Positions 35,159 to 43,904 of a DNA stretch of 61,799 bases are shown one piece after another (position 1 is the stretch's first letter; every line of letters begins with the position of its first letter). The notes under the pieces are model-generated. The model saw nothing but the letters and a program-made list of their open reading frames with translations. It did no database searches and was not told the DNA's origin. The position numbers and the translations under genes were made by a program. This stretch comes from Candidatus Anammoxibacter sp. (GTDB lineage Bacteria > Planctomycetota > Brocadiia > Brocadiales > Anammoxibacteraceae), in NCBI GenBank assembly GCA_021777105.1, contig JAIQZQ010000055.1:1-61799 (forward strand). Direction: 5' to 3'.

Positions 35159-36361
35159 ATGAAACCTGTCAAGATAAAAGATGATGTGCATTGGGTTGGA
35201 GTATTGGATCCGAGCCTGATTGTATTCGATATTGTCATACCCACCGCGCATGGCACAACTTATAACTCGTATCTGGTTAAAGGCAAGGAAAAGACGGCCC
35301 TAATCGACACGGTAAAGGCCGAGTTTACTGAAGATTATATCAAATCATTAGGCTCAATTGTTGATATCAAAACAATTGATTACATTATAATAAACCATAC
35401 AGAACCCGACCATTCAGGCGCATTACCGGAGATTGTTGCTTTTGTGCCTAATATAACCCCGGTATTTTCAAAAACCGCAAAATCATTTGTAGGCAATATA
35501 TTGCACAAAGAGTTTACCCCAATAATAGTCGGCGACGGCGACTCTATTGACCTTGGCGGCAAGACCCTAAAGTTTATAAGCGCCCCCTTCCTGCATTGGC
35601 CCGACACGATGTTTACATATCTGGAAGAGGATAAAATTCTGTTTCCATGCGACGCATTCGGCGCGCACTACTGCAGCGAAAAACTGTTCAGCGATGAGAT
35701 CGAATCGCCGGAGGAGGCATACAACGCGTTTGAATTCTACTACAAATGCATCTTAAGGCCTTTTAAAAGCTATATAGTAAAAGCCCTTGAAAAAATTAAA
35801 GATCTTGAAATAGAGATAGTGGCCCCATCCCACGGCCCAATTTTAAGAAAGAACCAGCTCAACTATATTGACGATTACAGAAGATGGGCTTATAAGGCCA
35901 AAGACCCTGCAATAAAAAAGAAGATTGCCGTCATTTATGTCTCATCATACGGAAACACGGCGAAGATGGCAAAAGCAATTGATCGCGGCGCCACAATTCC
36001 AGGCGTGCAATCAAACCTTTTTAACGCCACCGAAGTCGCAATGGATAAGCTTGTAGACGAAGTAGAGATATCAGACGCCGTTATACTCGGCACACCCACA
36101 CTAAACGCAAAGACGCCGGAGCCCATATTCCAGATAATATCCAACCTCGTAACGCTGGACGTTAAAGGCAAAGCAGCCGCAGTCTTTGGCTGCTACGGTT
36201 GGAGCGGCGAGGCCATCAAAATGACTGAAGATATTTTAAAAAGTCTCAGATTCAATATCATTCAGGAAAGCTGCAAACTAAAAATGGTTCCCACTGAAGA
36301 GGAGCTAAAAGGCTGCGAAGAGTTCGGCCGGAATTTCGCTAATGAACTTTTAAAGTTGTAA
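35159..36361 (+). CDS. A-type flavodiiron protein (FprA-like O2/NO reductase)
   Basis: The 400-residue enzyme reduces O2 to water and/or NO to N2O in anaerobes. The beta-lactamase-like domain has the diiron motif H80-T-E82-P-D84-H85-S-G, the later ligands in FLHWPDTMFTYLE, CDAFGAHYCS and APSHGPIL. The flavodoxin domain starts at about residue 255 with VIYVSSYGNTAKMAKAI (FMN loop) and has FGCYGWSGEA. Length is standard and no rubredoxin tail is present. ATG 35159 follows GGAAGGAGG; an upstream in-frame TTG overlaps that site. It probably works with a rubredoxin or the zinc-ribbon flavoprotein at 29371. Confidence 0.96.
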   Translation: MKPVKIKDDVHWVGVLDPSLIVFDIVIPTAHGTTYNSYLVKGKEKTALIDTVKAEFTEDYIKSLGSIVDIKTIDYIIINHTEPDHSGALPEIVAFVPNITPVFSKTAKSFVGNILHKEFTPIIVGDGDSIDLGGKTLKFISAPFLHWPDTMFTYLEEDKILFPCDAFGAHYCSEKLFSDEIESPEEAYNAFEFYYKCILRPFKSYIVKALEKIKDLEIEIVAPSHGPILRKNQLNYIDDYRRWAYKAKDPAIKKKIAVIYVSSYGNTAKMAKAIDRGATIPGVQSNLFNATEVAMDKLVDEVEISDAVILGTPTLNAKTPEPIFQIISNLVTLDVKGKAAAVFGCYGWSGEAIKMTEDILKSLRFNIIQESCKLKMVPTEEELKGCEEFGRNFANELLKL

Positions 36362-36522
36362 GATTATTTATCGTTTGCATTATCTTTAACCGGATTGTCT
36401 ATGGAAGCCCTACAGCTTCCGGTTCCAAAGCCACAACTTTTACCTTATCCGGCTTGTCCGGGTAGGGTTTACTTATTACTGAACTTGAAGCGTTGCGAAT
36501 AAAGTTGGACAACGGATTAAAT

Positions 36523-36720
36523 ATGAAATTAAATAGACGTATTGTAAAGATATCAAAGGCAAAACCGAAAGACGATGAAGTCCCCGCGAACATAACAATG
36601 TCGGAAGGCCTTTCATTTCTATGGGAACTGACGGAAGAAGTTTTCTCTTTATCCGGGAGATATGATGTTAAATCAAGATTACAAAGACATGTTGTCTCTA
36701 TTACTCGAAAACGAAGTTGA
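36523..36720 (+). CDS. Small companion protein of a nucleotidyltransferase module
   Basis: A 65-residue protein whose end SRLQRHVVSITRKR and centre MSEGLSFLWELTEEVFSLSG resemble the small partners that precede MNT/AbiEii-like nucleotidyltransferase genes. It overlaps the next frame by about 58 bp, a usual arrangement for such pairs. Function of these partners is not established; some are antitoxin-like. Its downstream partner here is truncated, so the pair may be inactive. ATG at 36523; no good ribosome-binding site. Confidence 0.5.
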   Translation: MKLNRRIVKISKAKPKDDEVPANITMSEGLSFLWELTEEVFSLSGRYDVKSRLQRHVVSITRKRS

Positions 36721-37009
36721 TTTCCTGCTTGTCGGCGCTTATGCTTTATCTGCCCATGGTTTTCCACGCGCGACAGGCGATATTGATATTTTTGTAAGAC
36801 CGTCTAAAGAAAATGCAAAGCATGTGTTTAAAACTCTAACTGAATTCGGCGCGCCTCTTGAAAATATTCCCTTTCTGATTTTGAAACGCACGGAATATTT
36901 TGAGAGTAATTGTGATCGCAAAGCAAAAATATTTAGAAACATCCTGCAAGGCCGTTCCTGCTTTTTACTTTTGCTTTTGTATTTATCCGGTTTGACCGGG
37001 TTATGCTAA
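36662..37009 (+). pseudogene. Truncated nucleotidyltransferase (AbiEii/DUF6036-like)
   Basis: Residues 1-65 match the start of MNT-type nucleotidyltransferases: MLSLLLENEVDFLLVGAYAL, then SAHGFPRATGDIDIFVRPS with the catalytic G-D-I-D. After about residue 72 the sequence turns into unrelated hydrophobic residues (SCFLLLLLYLSGLTGLC) and stops at 115. The second half (substrate and third acidic residue region) is missing, so this looks like a deletion remnant. GGGAG lies before ATG 36662. Families like this occur in toxin-antitoxin and abortive-infection modules. Confidence 0.6.
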
Positions 37010-37031
37010 ACAGAAGATCAACCGGATTAAA

Positions 37032-38051
37032 TTACTTATTGAAAATCTCAGGATAGTATTTTTTATTACAATCCGGGCACATACTATGTGTAAATTCCAC
37101 ATCGGAGCGCTCTTTAATATAGTATTCAACGCTTTTCCAAAAGCCCTTATCATCGCGTATTTTCTTGCATGAAGCGCAAATTGGTATGAATCCCTTTAAG
37201 GTTTTTATTGTGGCAAGAGCTTTTTCAAGATCTTTAATCAATTTTTCCCGCTGGCTTTCAATGTGTTTGCGTTTTGAGATATCAAAAATTACACCGTCAA
37301 GCCAAAGGAGTTCCCCTTGTTCATTAAACATTTTCTGCGCTTTTTTATGCACAAAACGAATATCGCCACTGGAATCAACTATTCTATATTCCAGAACAAA
37401 AGGATCTTTACCGCTTAACCCTTTGGCAGTTTCCTCCTCAACCATTTTTCTGTCATCCGGATGAATTAAACCGGCATATGATCGAACGCTATTATTTATA
37501 AAGTCTATAGCCGGATATCCTGTTATTTCTTTGATAGGATCGCTTAAAAACTCCATTGTCCAGTCAGGACCGGCGGCGCACCTGTAAACAGCGCCGGGAA
37601 TATTAGCGACCAATGTCCTATACCGTCTTTCACTATCTCTAAACGCTAAATCTGAATGCGCCTCGTCAATTGCGTAACGAACTGAACGAGTCAACGTCTC
37701 GCTGTTCATATTATCTTTTATTATATAATCTTTGATTCCGACCTTTATTGACCTTGACGCTATTTCTTCGCTACCTCTTCCGGTTAGAATAATTATAGGT
37801 ATATCATTAAATCTGGGATCATCATTCATTTGTTTTGCAAAATTAACGCCATCAACATCAGGCAACATATAATCAAGGATAATACAGTCCGGCTTGCAAT
37901 TGTTTAGAGCTTCTAAAGCCTGTTCACCCGTTTCAGCTTCAAGGAAATGATATTTAAATTCAATCGGCTTTGATAAAAAACGTTTAATGCTTTCCCTGTC
38001 TTCAAGCAAATCGTCAACAATAAGTATCTTATATTCTATGTTTTTATTCAC
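37032..38051 (-). CDS. REC-PAS signalling protein with C-terminal Cys motif
   Basis: The 339-residue protein has a receiver domain (1-125) with LIVDDLLEDRESIKRFL, phospho-Asp in CIILDYMLPDVDG and ILTGRGSEEIA. A PAS/PAC domain follows (about 150-270; VANIPGAVYRC to WLDGVIFDISKRK), then a coiled linker. The end CASCKKIRDDKGFW ... MCPDCNKK is a four-Cys motif seen at the end of many PAS-containing signalling proteins, probably binding a metal. No output enzyme is visible. It lies directly downstream of the kinase-receiver pair at 38160-40509. Confidence 0.88.
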   Translation of the reverse strand: MNKNIEYKILIVDDLLEDRESIKRFLSKPIEFKYHFLEAETGEQALEALNNCKPDCIILDYMLPDVDGVNFAKQMNDDPRFNDIPIIILTGRGSEEIASRSIKVGIKDYIIKDNMNSETLTRSVRYAIDEAHSDLAFRDSERRYRTLVANIPGAVYRCAAGPDWTMEFLSDPIKEITGYPAIDFINNSVRSYAGLIHPDDRKMVEEETAKGLSGKDPFVLEYRIVDSSGDIRFVHKKAQKMFNEQGELLWLDGVIFDISKRKHIESQREKLIKDLEKALATIKTLKGFIPICASCKKIRDDKGFWKSVEYYIKERSDVEFTHSMCPDCNKKYYPEIFNK

Positions 38052-38159
38052 TTTTATCTTATTCCTTTCGCCTGTAAAATATTGCGCCTTATAAAAGCTT
38101 TAATTTATAGAATATCATAAATATGGTTTTTCTTATACAAAAAACAAACGATGAAATAT

Positions 38160-38624
38160 TTAATGTTCTTCAATATCTTTCCCTTTTGGCAGAATAACTA
38201 TCTCAAACCAATAATCCGACAACCTCTTAATTGCTTCAAAAAAGCTTGCAAGATTAACAGGTTTCTGTATATAACTATTAGCCCCGTTAGCATAACATTG
38301 TTCAATATCTCTCTCATCATGAGAAGTTGTTAAAACTATCACCGGTATAGATTTCAGATTATCGTCTTTTTTAATCTCGCTTAATACTTCCCGTCCATCT
38401 GTTCCGGGTAGATTCAAATCCAGCATTATTACGCCGGGACGCGGAGAATCATTAGGATCAGCGTATTTGTCTCGCCTATAAAGATAGTCAAGAGCTTCAT
38501 CACCGTCCTCGCAATGGATAATTTTATTTGCGACTCCCGCTTTTTTAAAAGCCCGCGCGGTTGCTTCAAAATCTTCAGGGCTATCTTCAACTAAAAGTAT
38601 TGTTCTATATGGCTTGATTTTCAT
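38160..38624 (-). CDS. Single-domain response regulator (Rcp1-like)
   Basis: A 154-residue receiver: TILLVEDSPEDFEATARAF, phospho-Asp in VIMLDLNLPGTDGREVL, VIVLTTSHDERDIEQCY and Lys in YIQKPVNLASFF. The D-L-N-L-P-G-x-D-G motif with the long loop NDSPRPG is typical of Rcp1-type regulators that pair with phytochrome-like kinases. Its start overlaps the end of the kinase gene by 20 bp, so the two are coupled and probably cognate. No DNA-binding domain. Confidence 0.93.
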   Translation of the reverse strand: MKIKPYRTILLVEDSPEDFEATARAFKKAGVANKIIHCEDGDEALDYLYRRDKYADPNDSPRPGVIMLDLNLPGTDGREVLSEIKKDDNLKSIPVIVLTTSHDERDIEQCYANGANSYIQKPVNLASFFEAIKRLSDYWFEIVILPKGKDIEEH

Positions 38625-40509
38625 CCCCTTCTCCTTTTAATGTAAAACGAAATGTAGTTCCATGTCCAAATGAAGATTCCGCCCATATTGTGCCACCGTG
38701 ATATTCTACTATTTTTTTTACAATAGTAAGGCCCGCGCCTGTTCCGCCTCCATATTTATCACGGCCATGTATTCGTTTAAATATCTTGAATATCGATTCA
38801 AGGTATTTTTCCCGGATGCCAATTCCATTGTCTTTGAAATAAATTACGTCAACATGCCTGGACTTATCTTTATCTACCCCTATTTCAATCCATTTTTCAT
38901 CTTTGTCATTATACTTCATTGCGTTTGTTATTAAATTAATAAAAACATCCAATATCCTGGATTTGTCGCAAAAAACAGTCGGCAATATATCTTTCCTTCG
39001 AACATCAATGCCATGGTCTTCAATTCGAATATTTAACGTATCCAATGCTTCATCCAACACCTCATCCAGATTAATATCCTGAAACGCTTCATGGATCCTC
39101 TCTACCCTTGAATAATAAAGCAGATCATTAATTAGCCGCTCTAAGCGTTGTGATAGTTTTTTTAATGTGAATAGTTTGTTTTTGCCGTCATCGTCAAGCT
39201 TATCTTCATAATCCTCAATTAAAAATGAGGCAAAGTTGTATATGCCCCGTAACGGCTCTTTTAAATCATGCGAGGCGATATAGGCGAAGTCGTCTAGTTC
39301 TAAATTGGATTTTGCAAGTTCATCCGTGCGTTTTTGCAGAGCCTCTTGCGATCTTTGTAAATGCCCCATCATATGGTTAAATGATTTTGCAAGTTGCCCA
39401 ATTTCATCGCCTGAATTAACATCTATCCTTGTAAACAGATCGCCTTCCGATATTTTATTTACAGCGTCCGTTAATTTTACAACAGGGTCTGATATTGAGC
39501 CGGAAACGTAAATTGAAATTAACAACACGCATAAAACAGTAATTATTCCTATATATATCATCCACTGTTTATATTTTTGAGCAGGCGCAAAAACTTCATC
39601 TGTATCGATTTTAACTACCATGCCCCATCCCGGGTAATGTAAATAACTCCAGACCGCAAATATATCAATGCCTCGATAGTCCACTGATGATCCGGCGCCC
39701 TCAAATGCCTGTGACGCAAGCTGTATCAGCATTGCCTCTTGAGACCCTATTGGAATAGTCTTTTTAAATGCGGATCCGGGATCGTGCCTGAGCGGAGCTG
39801 TAATTTCAACTATATTGCCTTGTAGCGCGCCCAGTACAGTTTCGCCTGTTTCTCTTAAACCTTTATAATCAGCAGCCAATTCAAATATTTTTTTAGTGTC
39901 TATTTGTGTGCAAATGGCGCCAAGCAGCATTCCGTCATCCCAAATCGGAGCTCCTATAAATGCCCCCATATCATTTGACGGAGGATAATATTCAAACGGC
40001 GACAACCCTGTCGCCGACAAAGTCAGCGTCTTTCTAAACGTTTTAGCAAGTTGCGTATCTTTAAAAGGACCGGTCATCAGATTTGTCCCATAGTCTTCTT
40101 CTTTCACCATAGTAAATAGGATATCGCCTTTGTTGTTAATAAGAAACACGTCGTATAATGTTTTCTTATAATGCGTAAAGTGTTTTAAATACTGTCTGAG
40201 GCTCTTATCAATTGACGCATGCTTTAATTGGTATTCCTTGTCTTCGTTGAAATTTATATTGTGCTGTTTTATTGTGTCAATAATAATCGGATTGTGTGAT
40301 AGTGAAAATATCACTTGCTCTTTATCTCTGAAATATTCGTCTATAATTAACGCTTTACTCCTGGCTATATTCACAAGACTGTTCATTGACTCTTTTTTTA
40401 ACGTTTTAACCGTATATAAATAGCCGGCATACCCAAAAAGACCTAAAGGGATCAATGCCACAATTAAAAGCCAGCATAATAATTTAGTCGGAAGTTTTAG
40501 TGTTTTCAT
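38605..40509 (-). CDS. Membrane sensor histidine kinase (Cache-HAMP-HisKA-HATPase)
   Basis: The 634-residue kinase has TM1 (about 11-31), a large periplasmic dCache-like domain (to about 310), TM2 (about 318-338), HAMP, and HisKA with H in YIASHDLKEPLRGIYNF. The HATPase domain has N box LITNAMKYNDKD, G boxes YFKDNGIGIREKY and GGGTGAGLTIVKKIVEYHGG. The H-D-L-K-E-P-L box is the phytochrome-like subclass, which fits its overlapping Rcp1-type regulator. Ligand unknown; Cache domains often bind small organics. Confidence 0.93.
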   Translation of the reverse strand: MKTLKLPTKLLCWLLIVALIPLGLFGYAGYLYTVKTLKKESMNSLVNIARSKALIIDEYFRDKEQVIFSLSHNPIIIDTIKQHNINFNEDKEYQLKHASIDKSLRQYLKHFTHYKKTLYDVFLINNKGDILFTMVKEEDYGTNLMTGPFKDTQLAKTFRKTLTLSATGLSPFEYYPPSNDMGAFIGAPIWDDGMLLGAICTQIDTKKIFELAADYKGLRETGETVLGALQGNIVEITAPLRHDPGSAFKKTIPIGSQEAMLIQLASQAFEGAGSSVDYRGIDIFAVWSYLHYPGWGMVVKIDTDEVFAPAQKYKQWMIYIGIITVLCVLLISIYVSGSISDPVVKLTDAVNKISEGDLFTRIDVNSGDEIGQLAKSFNHMMGHLQRSQEALQKRTDELAKSNLELDDFAYIASHDLKEPLRGIYNFASFLIEDYEDKLDDDGKNKLFTLKKLSQRLERLINDLLYYSRVERIHEAFQDINLDEVLDEALDTLNIRIEDHGIDVRRKDILPTVFCDKSRILDVFINLITNAMKYNDKDEKWIEIGVDKDKSRHVDVIYFKDNGIGIREKYLESIFKIFKRIHGRDKYGGGTGAGLTIVKKIVEYHGGTIWAESSFGHGTTFRFTLKGEGDENQAI

Positions 40510-40635
40510 TCTGCCTTGTTCAAGTTTAAATAATTGTTATGCGAAACTTTATTTTCAATTTATATTAAAGTTGCGCATATTAGGAAAGCGTGAATCATTT
40601 GTTAAACAAACTAATGACTAAAGTCAGGTGAACCG

Positions 40636-41904
40636 TTAATTAATTGCCCCCCAGTTCCCGCCCCAACCATTAAAAAAATCAAGCGCAATTTTATCCCACT
40701 CCTCTTTTGTTCTGTAAGAAGGATATGGACGTGGACGTATAAGCTTTTCAGAAGTCCATATAATATCGAACTGCCCGTTATCCTTTATCTTTCCGATCCG
40801 CGCAAACTTCAACATATGATTATTCTCATTACTTATATGCACAACACCCTCGGGCGCAACAAAACTTTGATATTGCAAAGTTTTTCGCACTTTATTGACA
40901 TCGTCGGTTTTTGCGGCCTTTACGGCATTTGCCCAAATATGAACGCCTAAATAGGCTGTCTCCATCGGATCTGAAATTGCTTGATCACGGCCATACTTAT
41001 TTTTAAACATTTTTACAAAATTTCTATTCTCTTTAGTTTTAATAGATTGAAAATAATTCCAACTTGCAAAACCGCCTGACATTATTGATTTCCCAATAGC
41101 GTTAATCTCGTTTTCACCAATACTAAATGACATGGTTGGCGTCATCGCAGATGTAATACCCGCTCTTCGGAGTTCTTTAAAAAAGGCAATGTTGCTGTCA
41201 CCGTTAATTGTGTTTAAAATAAGGTCGGGTTCTTTTTTAATTATTTCTTGTATAATCCGGCCAACGTCATTGCTACCCAAAAGCAGATACTCTTCTCCTA
41301 CAATTTCTCCTCCGTTTGCAATTATACAATCTTTGATAATTGTGTTTGCTATTCTCGGAAAAATATAATCCGAACCTACAAGAAAAAATTTCTTGCCAAT
41401 ATTGTTAGAACACCAATTAACCGCAGGCACAATTTGCTGGTTAGAAGTTGCTCCGGTATAAACAATGTTTGGAGATTCCTCAAGCCCTTCATACTGTACC
41501 GGATAAAAAAGCAGGTGTTTATACCTTTCAAATATAGGTCTTACAGTCTTGCGACTAGCTGAAGTCCAGCATCCAAAGACTACGCTGACTTTTTCTCCTA
41601 TAATCAGCCTTTCAGCCTCAATAGCAAATGTTTTTAAGTCGGATTTACCGTCCACAATAACAGGATTAATTACTCTGCCTAAAATGCCGCCTGTTTGATT
41701 AATTTCATCAATAGCAAGCAAAGTTGAATCTACAACCGCCTTTTCACTAATAGCCATTGTGCCTGTCAAGGAGTGAAGGATGCCAACTTTAATAGGCGTG
41801 TTGGTTGAAACTTCTAATCCAATTCTATTCCAATTAAATACAAACAACACCGATACCGTCGTCAATATTATTGAAACTATAGTAATTACAATTTTCCTAT
41901 TCAT
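40636..41904 (-). CDS. UrtA/AmiC-like periplasmic binding protein without ABC partner
   Basis: The 422-residue protein matches the urea/amide-binding branch of type-I binding proteins: IKVGILHSLTGTMAISEKAV, LLAIDEINQTGGILGRVI, VVFGCWTSASRKTVRPIFER and LLFYPVQYEGLEESPNIVYT. It has an N-terminal membrane helix (5-23) with no lipobox. No permease or ATPase gene is near; kinases surround it. In several bacteria such orphan binding proteins feed a sensor, so it may present a ligand to one of the kinases here. It starts 6 bp after the preceding gene and is co-transcribed with it. Confidence 0.88.
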   Translation of the reverse strand: MNRKIVITIVSIILTTVSVLFVFNWNRIGLEVSTNTPIKVGILHSLTGTMAISEKAVVDSTLLAIDEINQTGGILGRVINPVIVDGKSDLKTFAIEAERLIIGEKVSVVFGCWTSASRKTVRPIFERYKHLLFYPVQYEGLEESPNIVYTGATSNQQIVPAVNWCSNNIGKKFFLVGSDYIFPRIANTIIKDCIIANGGEIVGEEYLLLGSNDVGRIIQEIIKKEPDLILNTINGDSNIAFFKELRRAGITSAMTPTMSFSIGENEINAIGKSIMSGGFASWNYFQSIKTKENRNFVKMFKNKYGRDQAISDPMETAYLGVHIWANAVKAAKTDDVNKVRKTLQYQSFVAPEGVVHISNENNHMLKFARIGKIKDNGQFDIIWTSEKLIRPRPYPSYRTKEEWDKIALDFFNGWGGNWGAIN

Positions 41905-41910
41905 GATCCG

Positions 41911-43302
41911 TTAGAAACCCGTTAATAAGCCTAATATGTCTGAGTTTTGGCACATCCGCAAATATGCTTCAGCCGAAGCTTTTTCGTCAAATGAATCCGA
42001 TAATTCCGCTTTCGCCGCATAAACCTTGCCGTATTGAACTTTATGAATAATATCTAAATCGTTTTCCAACCTTAAAACAAGTTCAAAGGTATCACAGGAA
42101 TTAATTTCATGCAAAGGATATTCGTCTATTGCAGTTTCCGAGAGCCCTGCTTTTACCCGCAATTTATTAACTTTCTGAAGACATTCAATGGTTTTCCGGT
42201 AAATATGTTTTAGTTCATGCTCGCCCTGACACTGTTCTTTCGTATGCTTGATATAAAATCCGCGCGCTTTTATGTCAAGCTTCAACTTTTGAGCAATTCT
42301 GGAAGCTACTGTAAAGATATCTGTAGATGTTTTCTTTAAATTATTAGGGTCTTTTCTTAACAACGGAGTTTTTCCGTCAAATAGCGGCAACAGATTTTGA
42401 GCTAACTTTAAATTATATATAACATCATTAGGAGCTTTTCCGCCTTCAGGCTCAGGATACGAAGTGTGAAATTCAAACCCCAGACACAATTTGATTCGCT
42501 GTAGTTCCGTCAAGACATTATGCATTGCGTCATAAACCTCATTTGACTCTATGCGGCGATATTGTAGTTTTGGAACTTCACATGGATCAATTTTTAAATT
42601 GCGTTCAATCTGCGATATTTTCTCAAGCACATTATAGACTTCTTTTAACACATGATTAGGATGTCTTAATATAGTCATATTCAAATCAGGCTCTTTCTTA
42701 ATTTCAGCAAGATTCTGAGATGATCTAAGAAAACGGGCATTTTCAATAACACGTTTTGTTTGGGCATAAACATCATCGGACGTAAATCCTTCAATGCCAA
42801 GAACAGGATCAAGAGCTCTGGAAATTTCAGATAAAAGAATATAATTGGTTTCATATTCAATTACTATTTTTGGATCAACGGCAAAGGATTTATTTTCAAG
42901 ATTTGCGTTTCCTGTCACAATGCGCAACTCTTCAAGCAACCTGATTGCCACGACATAAACTTCATCCGGTGTGATTTTTCGTGATGGGTACCTCGGTGTG
43001 GTTATTATACCCATTTGCTTAATATTGCGTAAACGGTTGATTTTTTCCAGAAGTTCAAAACATTTTTGCAGTGAATGCCGTGGATAATGTTTAGAATTGG
43101 AACTAATTTTCGGCCATGAGGTTCGTATTCCGGATTGTCGTCTTAATAATTCTATTTCAGCTTTGGCCTTTAGCAAGATCCCATAAACGTCTCGTGGTAT
43201 TTTTTGAGATTCCGCAAAAATATCGGCAGTATACGATACAAGTATAAGGCAAAGAAAAAGAAACAATATCCTGTTTTTTAGATAGCAATAATTATGCAAC
43301 AT
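41911..43302 (-). CDS. Secreted repeat protein of unknown function
   Basis: I do not recognise this 463-residue protein. A signal-like hydrophobic segment (residues 10-30) is followed by at least six copies of an all-helical unit of about 45-60 residues. Each starts with a D-V-Y-like pair and an amphipathic helix: PRDVYGILLKAKAEIELLRR, TPDEVYVVAIRLLEELRIV, SDDVYAQTKRVIENARFL, ESNEVYDAMHNVLTELQRI, ELKHIYRKTIECLQKVNKL. It is co-transcribed with the UrtA-like binding protein, so a periplasmic adaptor or scaffold linking ligand capture to a sensor is possible. This is inference from position only. Confidence 0.6.
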   Translation of the reverse strand: MLHNYCYLKNRILFLFLCLILVSYTADIFAESQKIPRDVYGILLKAKAEIELLRRQSGIRTSWPKISSNSKHYPRHSLQKCFELLEKINRLRNIKQMGIITTPRYPSRKITPDEVYVVAIRLLEELRIVTGNANLENKSFAVDPKIVIEYETNYILLSEISRALDPVLGIEGFTSDDVYAQTKRVIENARFLRSSQNLAEIKKEPDLNMTILRHPNHVLKEVYNVLEKISQIERNLKIDPCEVPKLQYRRIESNEVYDAMHNVLTELQRIKLCLGFEFHTSYPEPEGGKAPNDVIYNLKLAQNLLPLFDGKTPLLRKDPNNLKKTSTDIFTVASRIAQKLKLDIKARGFYIKHTKEQCQGEHELKHIYRKTIECLQKVNKLRVKAGLSETAIDEYPLHEINSCDTFELVLRLENDLDIIHKVQYGKVYAAKAELSDSFDEKASAEAYLRMCQNSDILGLLTGF

Positions 43303-43469
43303 TCTTTAGGTTCCATTAAGTATCTTAGAAAATAAATTCTGATAAACGTTAACAAAAAAAAATTGTTTTTAGAAAACCTGATTTATTTGACGATAGTAAA
43401 AAAAACACGCGGAACAATTACTTAAAATCTAAAGATAAAACTGCTTACTGATTCTTGCGGGGGAGGGAG

Positions 43470-43838
43470 CTATTCGCCTATGAGGGATTTTACGGCGTTT
43501 ACCACATCTTCGTACTCAAGAGGTTTTTCAATTGTGAAGTCCGCGCCCAGGAATTTGGCGGGAGTTAAAAGATCGCCCGGCACGATGTCGCCGCCGCCCG
43601 TCATGGCGATAATTTTCAGGTCTTTGAATTGTTTGCGGCATTCAATAATAACTTCAATGCCGTCTTTGCCCGGCATAAAGATGTCGGTCATTAGAATGAC
43701 GGCGGGTTGGTTTTGTAGAAAACTGATTAAAGCGTCGCCGTCATGAAAATCCTCTACTTCGTAACCGGCCTTTTCAAGCGTCATGCGCAACACCGTCCGA
43801 ATATCGTTGTCATCGTCTAAAACAACAATTTTTTTCAC
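43470..43838 (-). CDS. Single-domain response regulator (CheY-like)
   Basis: A 122-residue receiver only: KIVVLDDDNDIRTVLRMTLE with phospho-Asp in VILMTDIFMPGKDGIEVI, Thr in IIAMTGGGD and Lys in FTIEKPLEYEDVV. Complete acidic pocket, switch Thr and Lys make it a functional phosphorelay or diguanylate-type target. It stands alone about 170 bp before the repeat-protein gene and after the hybrid kinase, in the same direction. Confidence 0.93.
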   Translation of the reverse strand: MKKIVVLDDDNDIRTVLRMTLEKAGYEVEDFHDGDALISFLQNQPAVILMTDIFMPGKDGIEVIIECRKQFKDLKIIAMTGGGDIVPGDLLTPAKFLGADFTIEKPLEYEDVVNAVKSLIGE

Positions 43839-43904
43839 GCTTGCCGCCTTTTATTAAATTAATTGTTTATAAAAATCAACTTCGAAGACTATAAATACCA
43901 AAGT

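Noticed and set aside
36399..36767. 122-codon minus-strand frame over the nucleotidyltransferase module
   Set aside because: It is antisense to two better supported frames. Its end (PYPDKPDKVKVVALEPEAV) looks somewhat protein-like and might be a gene fragment, but there is no support beyond that.
38605..40509. Phytochrome photoreceptor
   Set aside because: The kinase has the phytochrome-like H box and Rcp1-type partner but a periplasmic Cache domain and no GAF/PHY bilin-binding region, so light sensing is not supported.
40636..41904. Urea transporter operon
   Set aside because: The binding protein is UrtA-like, but no UrtB-E, urease or nickel genes are near and the gene has no lipobox; sensory use is more likely.
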